A DNA stretch of 64,000 nt, taken from NCBI GenBank assembly GCA_023228945.1, contig JALOAI010000017.1, forward strand, positions 1-64,000, in the 5' to 3' direction. This document shows positions 41,925-51,087 of the stretch, piece after piece. Each line of letters begins with the position of its first letter. Position 1 is the first letter of the stretch. The position numbers and the translations under genes were made by a program. Origin of the DNA: Pigmentiphaga sp. GTDB lineage: Bacteria > Pseudomonadota > Gammaproteobacteria > Burkholderiales > Burkholderiaceae_B. Under the pieces are notes generated by a model. That model saw only the letters and a list, made by a program, of their open reading frames with translations, searched no databases and was not told the origin of the DNA.

Positions 41925-42839
41925 ATGAGTGGAATGCTGGAAGGCAAAGTCGCCATCGTCACCGGCGCTGGCGGCGGCATCGGCCGCGCGGTGGCGCTGG
42001 GCATGGCGGCCGCGGGCGCCAAAGTGTTGATCAACGATCTGGGCGTGGGCCTGGATGGCAAAGGCGGCGATGCCGGCCCGGCGCAGCGCGTGGTCGACGA
42101 GATCCGCGCCGCCGGCGGCGAAGCCGTCGCCAATACCGATAGCGTGGCCGGCTCGGCTTCCGCCGCCCAGATCGTGCAATGCGCCGTCGACAACTTCGGC
42201 CGCATCGATGCCGTGGTCAACAATGCCGGCAACCTGCGCGATCGCATGTTCCACAAAATGAGCGAGGACGAATGGCGCCAGGTGCTCGACGTGCACCTGA
42301 ACGGCAGTTTCTACGTGAGCCGCGCCGCCGCCAACTTCTTCCGCGACCAGGAAAGCGGCTCGTTCATCCACATGACCTCCACTTCGGGCCTGATCGGCAA
42401 CTTCGGCCAGGCCAATTATTCGGCCGCCAAGCTGGGCATCGTCGCCATGTCCAAGTCGATCGCGCTCGACATGGGCCGCTACAACGTGCGCTCCAACTGC
42501 ATCGCGCCCTTCGCCTGGAGCCGCATGACCAGCTCGATTCCGGCCGAAACACCTGAAGAAAAAGCCCGCGTGGCCAAGCTGCAGAAGATGGAAGTCGAGA
42601 AAATCGCGCCGATGGCCGTTTTCCTGGCCAGCGACGCCGCCAAAGACGTCACCGCGCAGATCTTCGCCGTGCGCGCCAACGAAATCATGCTGTTCAGCCA
42701 GCCGCGCCCGATCCGCTCGGTGCATCAGAGCCAGGGCTGGACGCCGGAAGATATCGCCGAGATCGCCATCCCGGCCATGCGCAACAGCTTCTACAAGCTC
42801 GAGCGCTCTCCCGAAGTGGTTTGCTGGGATCCCATCTGA
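41925..42839 (+). CDS. short-chain dehydrogenase/reductase, 3-hydroxyacyl-CoA dehydrogenase type
   Basis: A 304-residue SDR. The NAD-binding TGAGGGIG lies at 13-20, NNAG at 99-102, and the active site Ser near 152-154, Tyr165 and Lys169 (YSAAK). Together with the C-terminal extension of about 50 residues, the sequence resembles the dehydrogenase domain of peroxisomal multifunctional enzyme 2, so a 3-hydroxyacyl-CoA substrate is plausible. AAGGAG lies before the ATG, and boxes TACAAT and TATAAA upstream may be the promoter. The CoA-transferase gene follows after 152 bases. Confidence 0.86.
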   Translation: MSGMLEGKVAIVTGAGGGIGRAVALGMAAAGAKVLINDLGVGLDGKGGDAGPAQRVVDEIRAAGGEAVANTDSVAGSASAAQIVQCAVDNFGRIDAVVNNAGNLRDRMFHKMSEDEWRQVLDVHLNGSFYVSRAAANFFRDQESGSFIHMTSTSGLIGNFGQANYSAAKLGIVAMSKSIALDMGRYNVRSNCIAPFAWSRMTSSIPAETPEEKARVAKLQKMEVEKIAPMAVFLASDAAKDVTAQIFAVRANEIMLFSQPRPIRSVHQSQGWTPEDIAEIAIPAMRNSFYKLERSPEVVCWDPI

Positions 42840-42851
42840 TCCCAGTTGGCA

Positions 42852-42900
42852 TGCCGCGCCCGCGGCACAAGCGTTTTTCCGCCCCGCCCTCGCGGGGCGG
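42852..42900. other. two GC-rich inverted repeats between SDR and CoA-transferase genes
   Basis: TGCCGCG/CGCGGCA (about 42852-42867) and CCGCCCCGC/GCGGGGCGG with a four-base loop (42879-42900). There is no T-run after the second on the plus strand, so termination would be inefficient. Confidence 0.5.
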
Positions 42901-42991
42901 CCGCCTTGTCCGGTAGGCGCGATAGCACACCACTCCGGGCAAGCACATCATGCCTTCCCGCACCGCCGGGAAATCTCGCTCTCCCACCACT

Positions 42992-44230
42992 ATGACGACT
43001 CCCCGTACCGCCCCTCTCTCGGGTGTCCGCGTTCTCGATTTGTCCCGGGTTCTTGCCGGGCCCTGGTGTACCCAGACGCTGGCCGATCTGGGGGCCGAAG
43101 TCATCAAGATCGAACGCCCGGGCACCGGCGACGACACCCGAGGCTGGGGCCCGCCCTACCTGGCGGACGCCGAGGGCCGGGCCACCACCGAAGCGGCCTA
43201 CTATCTCAGCACCAACCGCAATAAATTGTCGGTCACGCTGGATATGGCCAGCGCGGAAGGCGCCGAGGCGGTTCGCGACCTGGCCCGCGTTTGCGACGTG
43301 TTGGTGGAGAACTTCAAGGTGGGCGGGCTGGCCCGCTATGGCCTCGATTACGAAAGTTTGCGGGCCATCAATCCGCGCCTCATTTATTGCTCGATCACCG
43401 GTTTCGGCCAGACCGGCCCCTATGCCCATCGGCCCGGCTACGATTTCATGATCCAGGGCATGGGCGGGCTCATGAGCATCACCGGCGAACGCGACGACCT
43501 GCCTGGCGGCGGGCCGCAAAAAGCCGGGGTCGCCGTCACCGACCTGTTCACCGGGCTCTACGCGGTCATTGGTATCCAGGCGGCGCTGCGCGAGCGCGAC
43601 CGCAGTGGTGAAGGACAGCACATCGATCTTGGGCTGCTCGATTGCCATGTGGCCATGCTGGCCAACCAGAACCTGAACTACATGACCACCGGAGTGGCGC
43701 CGCAACGCGCGGGCAATGCGCACCAGAACGTGGTGCCCTACCAGGTGTTTGCCGCCAGCGATGGCCATCTGATCGTCGCGGTGGGCAACGACACGCAATT
43801 CCGGGCCTATTGCGCGGTGTTGGGCCAGCCGCAATGGGCACAAGATCCCAGGTTTGCCACCAATTCGCAGCGGCTGGTGCACCGCGCCGAGCTGATCCCC
43901 GCCTTGGAGGCCGCGATGCGCGAACACACCCGCGACCATTGGCTGCAAAGCCTGGAGGCCGTGGGCGTGCCTTGCGGGCCCATCAATACCCTGGACCAGG
44001 TGTTTGCCGATCCGCAGGTGCAGGCTCGCGAGCTATGGCGCAACCTGCCCCATCCCACGGCCGGCACGGCGCCAACCGCGGCCAATCCGATCCGGATGTC
44101 GGCCACGCCGGTGGAATACCGCAACGCGCCGCCCTTGCTGGGCGAGCACACCGAGGATGTGCTGCGCCGCTATCTGGATTGGCCCGCCGAGCGTCTTCAG
44201 GCCTTGCTGGCCGCCGGCTCGGGGCGCTGA
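42992..44230 (+). CDS. CaiB/BaiF (type III) CoA-transferase
   Basis: A 412-residue family III CoA-transferase that moves CoA between carboxylic acids. The catalytic Asp is Asp151 in HRPGYDFMIQGMGGL; VLDLSRVLAGPWCTQTLADLGAEVIK in outline opens the N-terminus, and NPRLIYCSITGFGQTGPY is intact (compare the relic at 22418). The C-terminus ends LGEHTEDVLRR-like. Its substrates are unknown; succinyl-CoA:acid transfer is common in the family. The start ATG at 42992 is preferred to one 42 bases earlier. Its 3' end overlaps the opposite cfa gene by 34 bases. Confidence 0.9.
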   Translation: MTTPRTAPLSGVRVLDLSRVLAGPWCTQTLADLGAEVIKIERPGTGDDTRGWGPPYLADAEGRATTEAAYYLSTNRNKLSVTLDMASAEGAEAVRDLARVCDVLVENFKVGGLARYGLDYESLRAINPRLIYCSITGFGQTGPYAHRPGYDFMIQGMGGLMSITGERDDLPGGGPQKAGVAVTDLFTGLYAVIGIQAALRERDRSGEGQHIDLGLLDCHVAMLANQNLNYMTTGVAPQRAGNAHQNVVPYQVFAASDGHLIVAVGNDTQFRAYCAVLGQPQWAQDPRFATNSQRLVHRAELIPALEAAMREHTRDHWLQSLEAVGVPCGPINTLDQVFADPQVQARELWRNLPHPTAGTAPTAANPIRMSATPVEYRNAPPLLGEHTEDVLRRYLDWPAERLQALLAAGSGR

Positions 44231-45399
44231 TAACCGCCGATGACGCCCTGCTTGCTGAGCACCCACTGCCAAAGCTGGATGTCGCGGGCCCGGAAGGCGC
44301 CCGCGCACGATAGCAGGTAATAGCTCCACATGCGGTGAAACCGCTCGCCCAGCCGCTCTTGGAAACGCGGCCAGGCGGCCTGGACATTGGCGTACCAGGC
44401 CATCAGCGTGATGTCGTAGTCGGCGCCGAAGTTGTGCAGGTCTTCCGTGACGAACAGGCCGCCGCAGGCCTCGCCGATCTGGCCGATGGACGGCAGATCG
44501 CCGTTGGGGAAGATGTATTTGTCGATCCAGGGGTCTGGCGTGGATTCGGTTTGATTCTTGCCGATGGTGTGCAGCAGGAACAGGCCGTCGTCGGCCAGGC
44601 AGCGCTGCGCCGTTTCCATGTACACGCGGTGGTTCTTGCGGCCCACGTGCTCGAACATGCCCACGCTGGCGATGCGGTCGAAGGTTTCGTTGAGCGTACG
44701 GTAATCCTGGAGTCGGAACTCCACCGGCAGGCCGCGATAGCGTTCGCCGGCCAGGGCCGCCTGCTCTTTGGAGATGGTGACGCCGACGCAGCTCACGCCG
44801 TAATGTTCGGCGGCAAAGCCCATGAGGCTGCCCCAGCCGCAGCCGATATCGAGCAAGCGCATGCCGGGCCGCAGATCGAGCTTGCGGCAGATCAGATCGA
44901 GCTTGGCTTCCTGGGCTTCATCGAGCGTGCGGGCGCCGCCCGCCCAGTAGCCGCAGGTGTAGGTCATGCGCTGGTCGAGCATGGCCTGATAAAAGTCGTT
45001 GCCGATATCATAGTGGGCCTCACCCACCATCCAGGCGCGGCGCTGGCTTTGCAGGTTCAGCCACCGTGCGCGCAGCGTATGCCACAGCATGCGCGACGGT
45101 TTGACCTTATCGGCCAGCCTGGCGCGCAGCACGTGTTCGAAAAAAACATCGAGCTGGTTGGCGTCCCAGAGACCATCCATATAGGCTTCGCCCAGCCCCA
45201 GGTTGGCCTGGGCGAATACGCGCTCGGCCAGGCGCTGGGGATCGCGGATGACGATATCTTGCGGACGCCCGCCGCCGACCTGGATGTCGGCCAGCTCGAG
45301 CAATTGATACATCGCACGCACCAGCTGCGACGCTTGCCGCGTGCCACCCGTATCGCTACGGCCGGCCTCGGATGCGGACTGAATGGGATTTGCGGACAT
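44197..45399 (-). CDS. cfa: cyclopropane-fatty-acyl-phospholipid synthase
   Basis: A 400-residue SAM-dependent enzyme that adds a methylene bridge to unsaturated acyl chains of membrane phospholipids. The SAM site LLDIGCGWG is at 182-190; EAHYDIGNDFY and MTYTCGYW are typical of the family, as is the N-terminal lipid-binding part (about 30-120). Of two adjacent ATGs the second, at 45399, has better spacing from GGAGG. It is a single gene; the 200 bases upstream (45400-45600) contain no other gene and must hold its promoter. Confidence 0.93.
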   Translation of the reverse strand: MSANPIQSASEAGRSDTGGTRQASQLVRAMYQLLELADIQVGGGRPQDIVIRDPQRLAERVFAQANLGLGEAYMDGLWDANQLDVFFEHVLRARLADKVKPSRMLWHTLRARWLNLQSQRRAWMVGEAHYDIGNDFYQAMLDQRMTYTCGYWAGGARTLDEAQEAKLDLICRKLDLRPGMRLLDIGCGWGSLMGFAAEHYGVSCVGVTISKEQAALAGERYRGLPVEFRLQDYRTLNETFDRIASVGMFEHVGRKNHRVYMETAQRCLADDGLFLLHTIGKNQTESTPDPWIDKYIFPNGDLPSIGQIGEACGGLFVTEDLHNFGADYDITLMAWYANVQAAWPRFQERLGERFHRMWSYYLLSCAGAFRARDIQLWQWVLSKQGVIGGYQRPEPAASKA

Positions 45400-45600
45400 C
45401 ATTCCCTCCAGGCATGCGGGCCCCCCCATGAGCTCCGCAAACTACCGACCGGCACGGAGACGACCGCACTGCGCATCGGCCACCACTGCTATCCGGCACG
45501 GCCATGAATCGGCGGATTAGTTCCGTTGATTCTGACTATCGGATAGCCAAGGTCAATCGTAGCGCATAATCGTGACTTGCGTTTGGCCAGCAGCCCCGGT

Positions 45601-45942
45601 TCAGTGATTTTCGCGGGCGTGATTGATGGTGTAGCGGGGAATCTCGATCACCAGGTCTTCATCCGACAGGATGGCCTGGCATGATAGTCGCGACTGCGAT
45701 GCCAGCCCCCAGGCGCGGTCGAGCAGGTCTTCTTCGTCGTCGCTCGCCTCTTCCAGCGAATCGAAGCCCTCGCGTACGATCACATGGCAAGTGGTACAGG
45801 CGCACGACAGCTCGCAGGCATGCTCGATTTCGATGTCGTGATCGAGCAAGATGCGGCAGACCGAGGTTCCGACGGGAGCGTCGTCGATGACGGCGCCGTC
45901 GGGGCAGATCTCGGGATGAGGCAGAACGGTGATCTTGGGCAT
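45601..45942 (-). CDS. fdx: isc-type 2Fe-2S ferredoxin
   Basis: A 113-residue adrenodoxin-type ferredoxin that supplies electrons to Fe-S cluster assembly. Cluster ligands are Cys43, Cys49, Cys52 and Cys88 (C-x5-C-x2-C, then a distant Cys); Cys47 is additional. An acidic DSLEEASDDEEDLLD stretch follows, as in relatives. The start codon overlaps the hscA stop (TGATG). It is the last gene of the isc operon. Confidence 0.95.
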   Translation of the reverse strand: MPKITVLPHPEICPDGAVIDDAPVGTSVCRILLDHDIEIEHACELSCACTTCHVIVREGFDSLEEASDDEEDLLDRAWGLASQSRLSCQAILSDEDLVIEIPRYTINHARENH

Positions 45943-47801
45943 CAGGCCAACTCGTCGAGGTTACGGCCGCGCAAGGCGGCGCGGATACTGCGATCCATGC
46001 GGCGCGCGGCGAAAGAATCGGTGGCGGCGGACACGGACTCGATCCGCTCGCGGATGCGGTCGGCGTCGTCGCCTTCGGCCAGATCGGCCAGTTCAAGCAA
46101 GGCGGTTTCCACCGTCCCGCGTTCCGCCGCATCGAGCAGGTCGCCATCTACGGCCAGGGCCGCGCGGATGGCTTCGATCAGCCGGCGCGCTTCCACCTGC
46201 TGCTCGCGCAGGCCGCGCGCCTTCATGTCGGCTTCGGCGCTGCACATGCCGTCGGAAAGCATACGGGTCACTTCGTCGTCCGACAGGCCATACGATGGCT
46301 TGACCTGGATCGATGCTTCGGCGCCCGAACTCTGTTCACGCGCCGTGACCGATAGCAAGCCGTCGGCGTCGACCTGAAAGGTGACTTCGATACGCGCGGC
46401 GCCGGCCACCATCGGCGGGATATCCCGCAGCTCGAAGCGGGCCAGCGAGCGACAATCGGCGACCAGCTCCCGCTCACCCTGCACGACGTGGATGGCCATG
46501 GCGGTCTGGCCATCCTTGAAGGTTGTGAACTCTTGGGCCCGCGCCACCGGAATGGTGGTATTGCGCGCGATGACCTTCTCGACCAGCCCGCCCATGGTTT
46601 CGAGCCCCAGCGAGAGCGGGATCACGTCGAGCAACAGCCAATCATCGCCGGGCGAGGTGTTGCCCGCCAGGAGGTTGGCCTGCATGGCCGCTCCCAGGGC
46701 GACGACTTCGTCGGGGTCCAGGTTGATCAGCGGCTCGCGGCCGAACACGCCGCCCACCGCTTCGCGGACCAGCGGCATGCGGGTGGCGCCGCCGACCATG
46801 ACGACACCTTGCACGTCGTCGATCGCCAGGTCGGCGTCGCGCAGGGCACGGCGTACGGTGGCCAGCGTACGCTGCACCAGGGCTTGCCCCAGCCTGGCGA
46901 ACTGCTCGCGGTCCAGGGTGGCCGCCAACTCGCGGCCGCCAGCCTGGAATATGAACTCGGCGCTTGGCGCATCGGTGAGTCGCTCGCGGGCCTGTCGCGC
47001 CGCCACTTGCAGCCCGCGGCGTTCGACCGCCGTGAGCGAGGCCAGGCCATGCTCCTGTTGGAGCCAGTCGACGATCGCGGTGTCGAAATCGTCACCGCCC
47101 AAGGCCGTGTCGCCGCCGGTCGCGACGACTTCGAACACACCTTTGGCCAGGCGCAGGATGGAGATGTCGAAGGTGCCGCCACCGAGATCGTAGACGGCAT
47201 AAACGCCTTCGGCGGCGTGATCCAGCCCGTAGGCGATGGCGGCCGCGGTAGGCTCGTTGAGCAAACGCAGCACGTTGAGCCCGGCCAGCCGGGCGGCGTC
47301 TTTGGTGGCCTGGCGCTGAGCGTCGTCGAAATAAGCGGGCACGGTGATCACCGCGCCCACGAGGTCGTCGCCCAGAACGTCCTCGGCCAACTGACGAAGC
47401 TTGGCGAGGATCTGCGCCGATACTTCCACCGGGCTGACTTCGCCCTGCACCGTGCGCAAGCGCATCATGCCTTCGCCGTCGACGATGTCGTAGCCGGTCC
47501 GTTCGGCGCTGAACTCCTGGCTGCCGCGCCCCATGAAGCGCTTGACCGAAGCCACGGTATTGTGGGGGTCGCTGGCCAGGGCCTGGAGCGCGGGACGCCC
47601 GATGCGCACCTCGCCGCCCGGCAGATAGCGCACCACCGACGGCAGCAAGGCCTGCCCGTCGGCATCGCGCAACACCTCGGCCGCACCGCTGCGCACGGCG
47701 GCCACCAGCGAATGCGTGGTGCCGAGATCGATACCCACCGCCAAGCGGCGCTGGTGAGGCGCCGGTGACATGCCGGGCTCGGAAATCTGCAATAAAGCCA
47801 T
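45942..47801 (-). CDS. hscA: Fe-S assembly chaperone HscA
   Basis: A 619-residue Hsp70-type chaperone specific for IscU. The ATPase domain opens with VGIDLGTTHSLVA and includes VPAYFDDAQRQATKDAA and YDLGGGTFDIS; the substrate-binding domain begins near 390 with LLLDVIPLSLGLETMGG. HscA binds the LPPVK motif of IscU, which is present in the neighbour. The start at 47801 gives MALLQISEPG. hscB lies 53 bases upstream and fdx overlaps downstream. Confidence 0.96.
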   Translation of the reverse strand: MALLQISEPGMSPAPHQRRLAVGIDLGTTHSLVAAVRSGAAEVLRDADGQALLPSVVRYLPGGEVRIGRPALQALASDPHNTVASVKRFMGRGSQEFSAERTGYDIVDGEGMMRLRTVQGEVSPVEVSAQILAKLRQLAEDVLGDDLVGAVITVPAYFDDAQRQATKDAARLAGLNVLRLLNEPTAAAIAYGLDHAAEGVYAVYDLGGGTFDISILRLAKGVFEVVATGGDTALGGDDFDTAIVDWLQQEHGLASLTAVERRGLQVAARQARERLTDAPSAEFIFQAGGRELAATLDREQFARLGQALVQRTLATVRRALRDADLAIDDVQGVVMVGGATRMPLVREAVGGVFGREPLINLDPDEVVALGAAMQANLLAGNTSPGDDWLLLDVIPLSLGLETMGGLVEKVIARNTTIPVARAQEFTTFKDGQTAMAIHVVQGERELVADCRSLARFELRDIPPMVAGAARIEVTFQVDADGLLSVTAREQSSGAEASIQVKPSYGLSDDEVTRMLSDGMCSAEADMKARGLREQQVEARRLIEAIRAALAVDGDLLDAAERGTVETALLELADLAEGDDADRIRERIESVSAATDSFAARRMDRSIRAALRGRNLDELA

Positions 47802-47854
47802 AAAGGATTCAGTGGTTGGGCCATAGCGGCGGCAGGATCGCGCCGCGGGCGGAT

Positions 47855-48406
47855 TCAGGGGCGATGGGTGTCGATTTCTTCCAGCAGGCGTTCGAGGAAC
47901 ATCCATTCCCGCACCCTCGCGACCGCGGCCGGAAGATCGCGCGGCTCGCCATCGAGCGCCTGCGCGACCGTCGCGACCAAGGCGCGGCGAGCATCGCCGA
48001 GCTCGGTTTCGATGCGCTCGAACGCCGCGGCGTCGGCGGCTTGCCGAGCGGCTTCGATCGCCTCGCGCCATTCGAGCTGCTGCATAAGAAAGGCCGGCGC
48101 CATCGCCGTGTTGTTTTCGTCTTGCACCGGCTGGCCGGCCAGTTCGCAGAGGTAGCGTGCCCTGAGCAACGGCGAGCGCAGAACCCGGTGGGCCTCGTTG
48201 ACGCGAGACGCCCATTGCATGGCGATGCGGCGCTCGGTGGGCGAGCCGGCGGCATATCGATCGGGGTGGACTTTGGCCTGAAGCTCGCGCCAGACGTGAT
48301 CGATGGCGCCGCGATCCTGCTGGAAGCGGGGCGGCAGCCCGAACAAGGCGAAATGGTCGTGATCGAGGCGCGCCCCTGGACCAGGTTCGGTGGTGGCGCT
48401 CATCAT
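47855..48406 (-). CDS. hscB: Fe-S assembly co-chaperone HscB
   Basis: A 183-residue J-type protein that delivers IscU to HscA and stimulates its ATPase. The J-domain (about 18-85) has HPD at 47-49 in KVHPDRYA; the C-terminal three-helix domain follows. Two adjacent ATGs overlap the iscA stop (TGATGATG), so translation is coupled and the exact start is uncertain by one codon. Confidence 0.94.
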   Translation of the reverse strand: MMSATTEPGPGARLDHDHFALFGLPPRFQQDRGAIDHVWRELQAKVHPDRYAAGSPTERRIAMQWASRVNEAHRVLRSPLLRARYLCELAGQPVQDENNTAMAPAFLMQQLEWREAIEAARQAADAAAFERIETELGDARRALVATVAQALDGEPRDLPAAVARVREWMFLERLLEEIDTHRP

Positions 48407-48729
48407 CAAATGGTGAACGACTCGCCGCAGCCGCACTGCGCCTTTTCGTTGGGATTACTGAAGCGGAAGCCTTCGTTCAGGCCTTCGCGCGCGTAATCGA
48501 GCTCGGTGCCATCAAGGTACACCAGACTCTTGGGATCGATGTACACCTTGATGCCGTGGCTCTCGAACATGTGGTCTTCAGGAGCGCTGTCGTCCACATA
48601 CTCGAGCTTGTAGGCCAGACCGGAACATCCGGTGGTCGTGATGCCCACGCGCAGGCCCAGCCCCTTACCACGCTTTTGCATGTAGCGCTGAACGTGCTGT
48701 GCCGCTTTTTCGGTCAGAGTGACAGCCAT
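48406..48729 (-). CDS. iscA: A-type Fe-S carrier IscA
   Basis: A 107-residue A-type carrier protein that receives clusters from IscU and passes them to apoproteins. The three ligand Cys are exactly where E. coli IscA has them: Cys35 in TTGCSGLAY, and Cys99 and Cys101 in CGCGESFTI. It lies 20 bases after iscU. Confidence 0.96.
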   Translation of the reverse strand: MAVTLTEKAAQHVQRYMQKRGKGLGLRVGITTTGCSGLAYKLEYVDDSAPEDHMFESHGIKVYIDPKSLVYLDGTELDYAREGLNEGFRFSNPNEKAQCGCGESFTI

Positions 48730-48749
48730 GGGGACTCCCGTGAAATGAA

Positions 48750-49133
48750 TCAGGAACTGTGCTTTTGCCGGTAATCGTCGACCGCCGCCTTGATGGCGTC
48801 TTCGGCCAGGATCGAGCAGTGGATCTTGACCGGCGGCAGCGCGAGTTCTTCGGCAATGTCGGTATTGCGGATCTGCATCGCCTGGTCGAGGGTCTTGCCC
48901 TTGACCCACTCGGTCACGAGCGAGCTGGAGGCGATTGCGGAGCCGCAGCCGTAGGTCTTGAAGCGGGCGTCTTCGATCACACCGCCGGCACCGACCTTGA
49001 TCTGCAGCTTCATGACGTCGCCACAGGCGGGCGCGCCGACCATGCCGGTGCCGACGCCTTCGTCGGCTTTGTCGAAGCCGCCCACGTTGCGGGGGTTTTC
49101 ATAGTGGTCGATGACCTTGTTGCTGTAAGCCAT
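48750..49133 (-). CDS. iscU: Fe-S cluster scaffold IscU
   Basis: A 127-residue scaffold on which 2Fe-2S clusters are built from IscS sulfur. Ligands Cys37, Cys63 and Cys106 and Asp39 are conserved, as is the HscA recognition motif LPPVK (99-103). The ATG at 49133 has AGGA upstream. iscS ends 18 bases before. Confidence 0.97.
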   Translation of the reverse strand: MAYSNKVIDHYENPRNVGGFDKADEGVGTGMVGAPACGDVMKLQIKVGAGGVIEDARFKTYGCGSAIASSSLVTEWVKGKTLDQAMQIRNTDIAEELALPPVKIHCSILAEDAIKAAVDDYRQKHSS

Positions 49134-49151
49134 GGTGTCCTCCTGAATACT

Positions 49152-50363
49152 TTAATGTGCAGACCACTGCACCGTGTTGAGATCGATTCCTTGTTGGGCC
49201 ATTTCCCAGAGCGGCGACATGTCGCGCAGTTTGGCGACGCGCTCTTTGATCAGGCCCACCGCAAACTCGATGTGTTCTTCGGTGGTAAAGCGGCCCAGCG
49301 TGAAACGGATCGAACTGTGGGCGAGCTCATCGTTGCGGCCCAGGGCGCGCAGGACGTACGAAGGCTCGAGGCTGGCCGAGGTGCAGGCCGAGCCGCTGGA
49401 AACGGCGAGCTCCTTGACACCCATGATCAGCGATTCGCCCTCGACGTAGTTGAAGCTCACGTTGAGGTTGTGCGGCACGCGATGGAAGAAATCGCCGTTG
49501 AGATAGACCTCTTCCATGTCGGACACGCCGGCCCACAGGCGATCACGCAGCATGCGTACGCGCTCGTTCTCGGTGGCCATCTCGGCCTGGGCGATGCGGA
49601 AGGCCTCGCCCATGCCCACGATCTGGTGGGGCGCCAAGGTACCCGAGCGGAAACCCCGCTCATGGCCACCACCGTGCATCTGGGCCTCGATGCGCACGCG
49701 CGGCTTGCGCCGAATGTAGAGCGCGCCGATGCCTTTGGGCCCATAGGTTTTATGGGCTGAAAACGACATCAGATCGACCTTGAGATTTTGCAGGTCGATC
49801 TCGACTTTACCGGTGGCCTGCGCCGCATCGACGTGGAAAATGATCTTGCGCTCACGGCAGATTTCGCCCAGGTGGGCGATATCCTGGATGACGCCGATTT
49901 CGTTGTTGACCAGCATCACCGAGGCCAGGATGGTGTCGGGCCGCAAGGCGGCGATGAAGACCTCCGGGTCGATCAGGCCGTTTTCCTGCACATCGAGGTA
50001 GGTGACCTCGAAGCCCTGGCGTTCAAGCTCGCGACAGGTATCGAGCACGGCCTTGTGCTCGGTTTTGACCGTGACGATATGCTTGCCACGCTCGGCGTAG
50101 AAGTTTGCCGCGCCCTTGATCGCAAGGTTGTTGGACTCGGTGGCGCCGGACGTCCAGATGATCTCGCGCGGGTCGGCGTTGACCAGCTCGGCCACCTGGG
50201 CGCGGGCGTTTTCCACCGCTTCCTCGGCCTCCCAGCCGATGGCATGGCTGCGCGAGGCGGGGTTGCCGTAACGCTCGGTAAGCCAGGGGATCATCACCTC
50301 GGCGACGCGTGGATCCACCGGAGTGGTGGCGGAGTAATCGAAATAAATCGGTCGGTTGATCAT
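49152..50363 (-). CDS. iscS: cysteine desulfurase IscS
   Basis: A 403-residue PLP enzyme that takes sulfur from cysteine for Fe-S clusters and tRNA thiolation. The PLP Lys is Lys205 in SFSAHKTYGPKG, and the persulfide Cys is Cys327 in SSGSACTSA. The C-terminal tail ends TVQWSAH, which in relatives contacts IscU. The start MINRPIYFDYSATTP is the family's. iscR lies 51 bases upstream. Confidence 0.97.
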   Translation of the reverse strand: MINRPIYFDYSATTPVDPRVAEVMIPWLTERYGNPASRSHAIGWEAEEAVENARAQVAELVNADPREIIWTSGATESNNLAIKGAANFYAERGKHIVTVKTEHKAVLDTCRELERQGFEVTYLDVQENGLIDPEVFIAALRPDTILASVMLVNNEIGVIQDIAHLGEICRERKIIFHVDAAQATGKVEIDLQNLKVDLMSFSAHKTYGPKGIGALYIRRKPRVRIEAQMHGGGHERGFRSGTLAPHQIVGMGEAFRIAQAEMATENERVRMLRDRLWAGVSDMEEVYLNGDFFHRVPHNLNVSFNYVEGESLIMGVKELAVSSGSACTSASLEPSYVLRALGRNDELAHSSIRFTLGRFTTEEHIEFAVGLIKERVAKLRDMSPLWEMAQQGIDLNTVQWSAH

Positions 50364-50414
50364 GAACGGCATCCTTGTATGGCTGGAATCGGGCTTCAAG
50401 TGGCAGGGGCGGCG

Positions 50415-50921
50415 CTACATCGCGGTGGGCCGGGAATCCGGCCTGGCCACGCCCCTTGCCACGCGCACCGAGCGGGCCTGCGAGGCCGCCTCGAGTTCGC
50501 GCATCCGCTGTTCGTCGGCAAGATCCTGCAAGGTGACGGAATCGAGGTACTCGAACATCTTGCGATTGAGCGTGGTCCACAACTCGTGCGTCATGCACTT
50601 GCCGGGCCGGCCATCGTTGCCGCGGTTGCAGTCTTCCTTGCCGCCGCAGTCGGTGGCGTCCAGCGGTTCGTCGACGGCGAAGATGATGTCGGCCACCGTG
50701 ACGTTGCGCGCCAGGCGCCCCAACACATAGCCGCCGCCCGGGCCCCGGGTGCTTTCCACCAACTGGTGGCGCCGCAGTTTGCCGAACAACTGCTCAAGAT
50801 ATGAGAGCGAGATGTTCTGGCGCCCGCTGATGGTGGCCAACGGGACCGGACCGCCCTGCTGGCGCAGCGCGAGATCGATCATGGCCGTGACCGCGAATCG
50901 TCCTTTCGTTGTAAGCCGCAT
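50415..50921 (-). CDS. iscR: Fe-S-sensing Rrf2 regulator IscR
   Basis: A 168-residue Rrf2-family repressor. The winged helix-turn-helix lies in residues 1-70 (ISLSYLEQLFGKLRRHQLV). Cluster ligands are Cys92, Cys98 and Cys109 with a nearby His112; in E. coli the third Cys is 104, so the loop here is five residues longer (NRGNDGRPGK). As holo-IscR it is expected to repress its own operon through the type 1 site just upstream. It is the first gene of the isc operon. Confidence 0.95.
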   Translation of the reverse strand: MRLTTKGRFAVTAMIDLALRQQGGPVPLATISGRQNISLSYLEQLFGKLRRHQLVESTRGPGGGYVLGRLARNVTVADIIFAVDEPLDATDCGGKEDCNRGNDGRPGKCMTHELWTTLNRKMFEYLDSVTLQDLADEQRMRELEAASQARSVRVARGVARPDSRPTAM

Positions 50922-50947
50922 GAGCCAATTCCCTAACAATTTGCTCA

Positions 50948-50982
50948 AGTATAACCTAAACCCGACTAATTTAGTAGGGTAT
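50948..50982 (-). promoter_or_regulatory. iscR promoter with IscR type 1 site
   Basis: At 50957-50982 the minus strand reads ATACCCTACTAAATTAGTC then GGGTTTA, a close match to the IscR type 1 consensus ATASYYGACTRWWWYAGTCRRSTAT. A -10 TATACT lies at 50948-50953. The operator therefore covers the -35 region, which fits autorepression by IscR. Confidence 0.8.
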
Positions 50983-50986
50983 GGCC

Positions 50987-51014
50987 AAAAAAACGCCGCG
51001 CACAAGGGCGCGGC
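50987..51014 (-). terminator. terminator of the phosphatase gene
   Basis: The minus strand has GCCGCGC/GCGCGGC arms, with a six-base loop and seven T. It lies 74 bases past the phosphatase stop and isolates that gene from the isc operon. Confidence 0.85.
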
Positions 51015-51087
51015 TGATGTTGGACGATGAAATGACAAGCGGGCCGATCGGCTTGTGCGCCACGGCCCGCTGCTGGGGCGACCGCGC

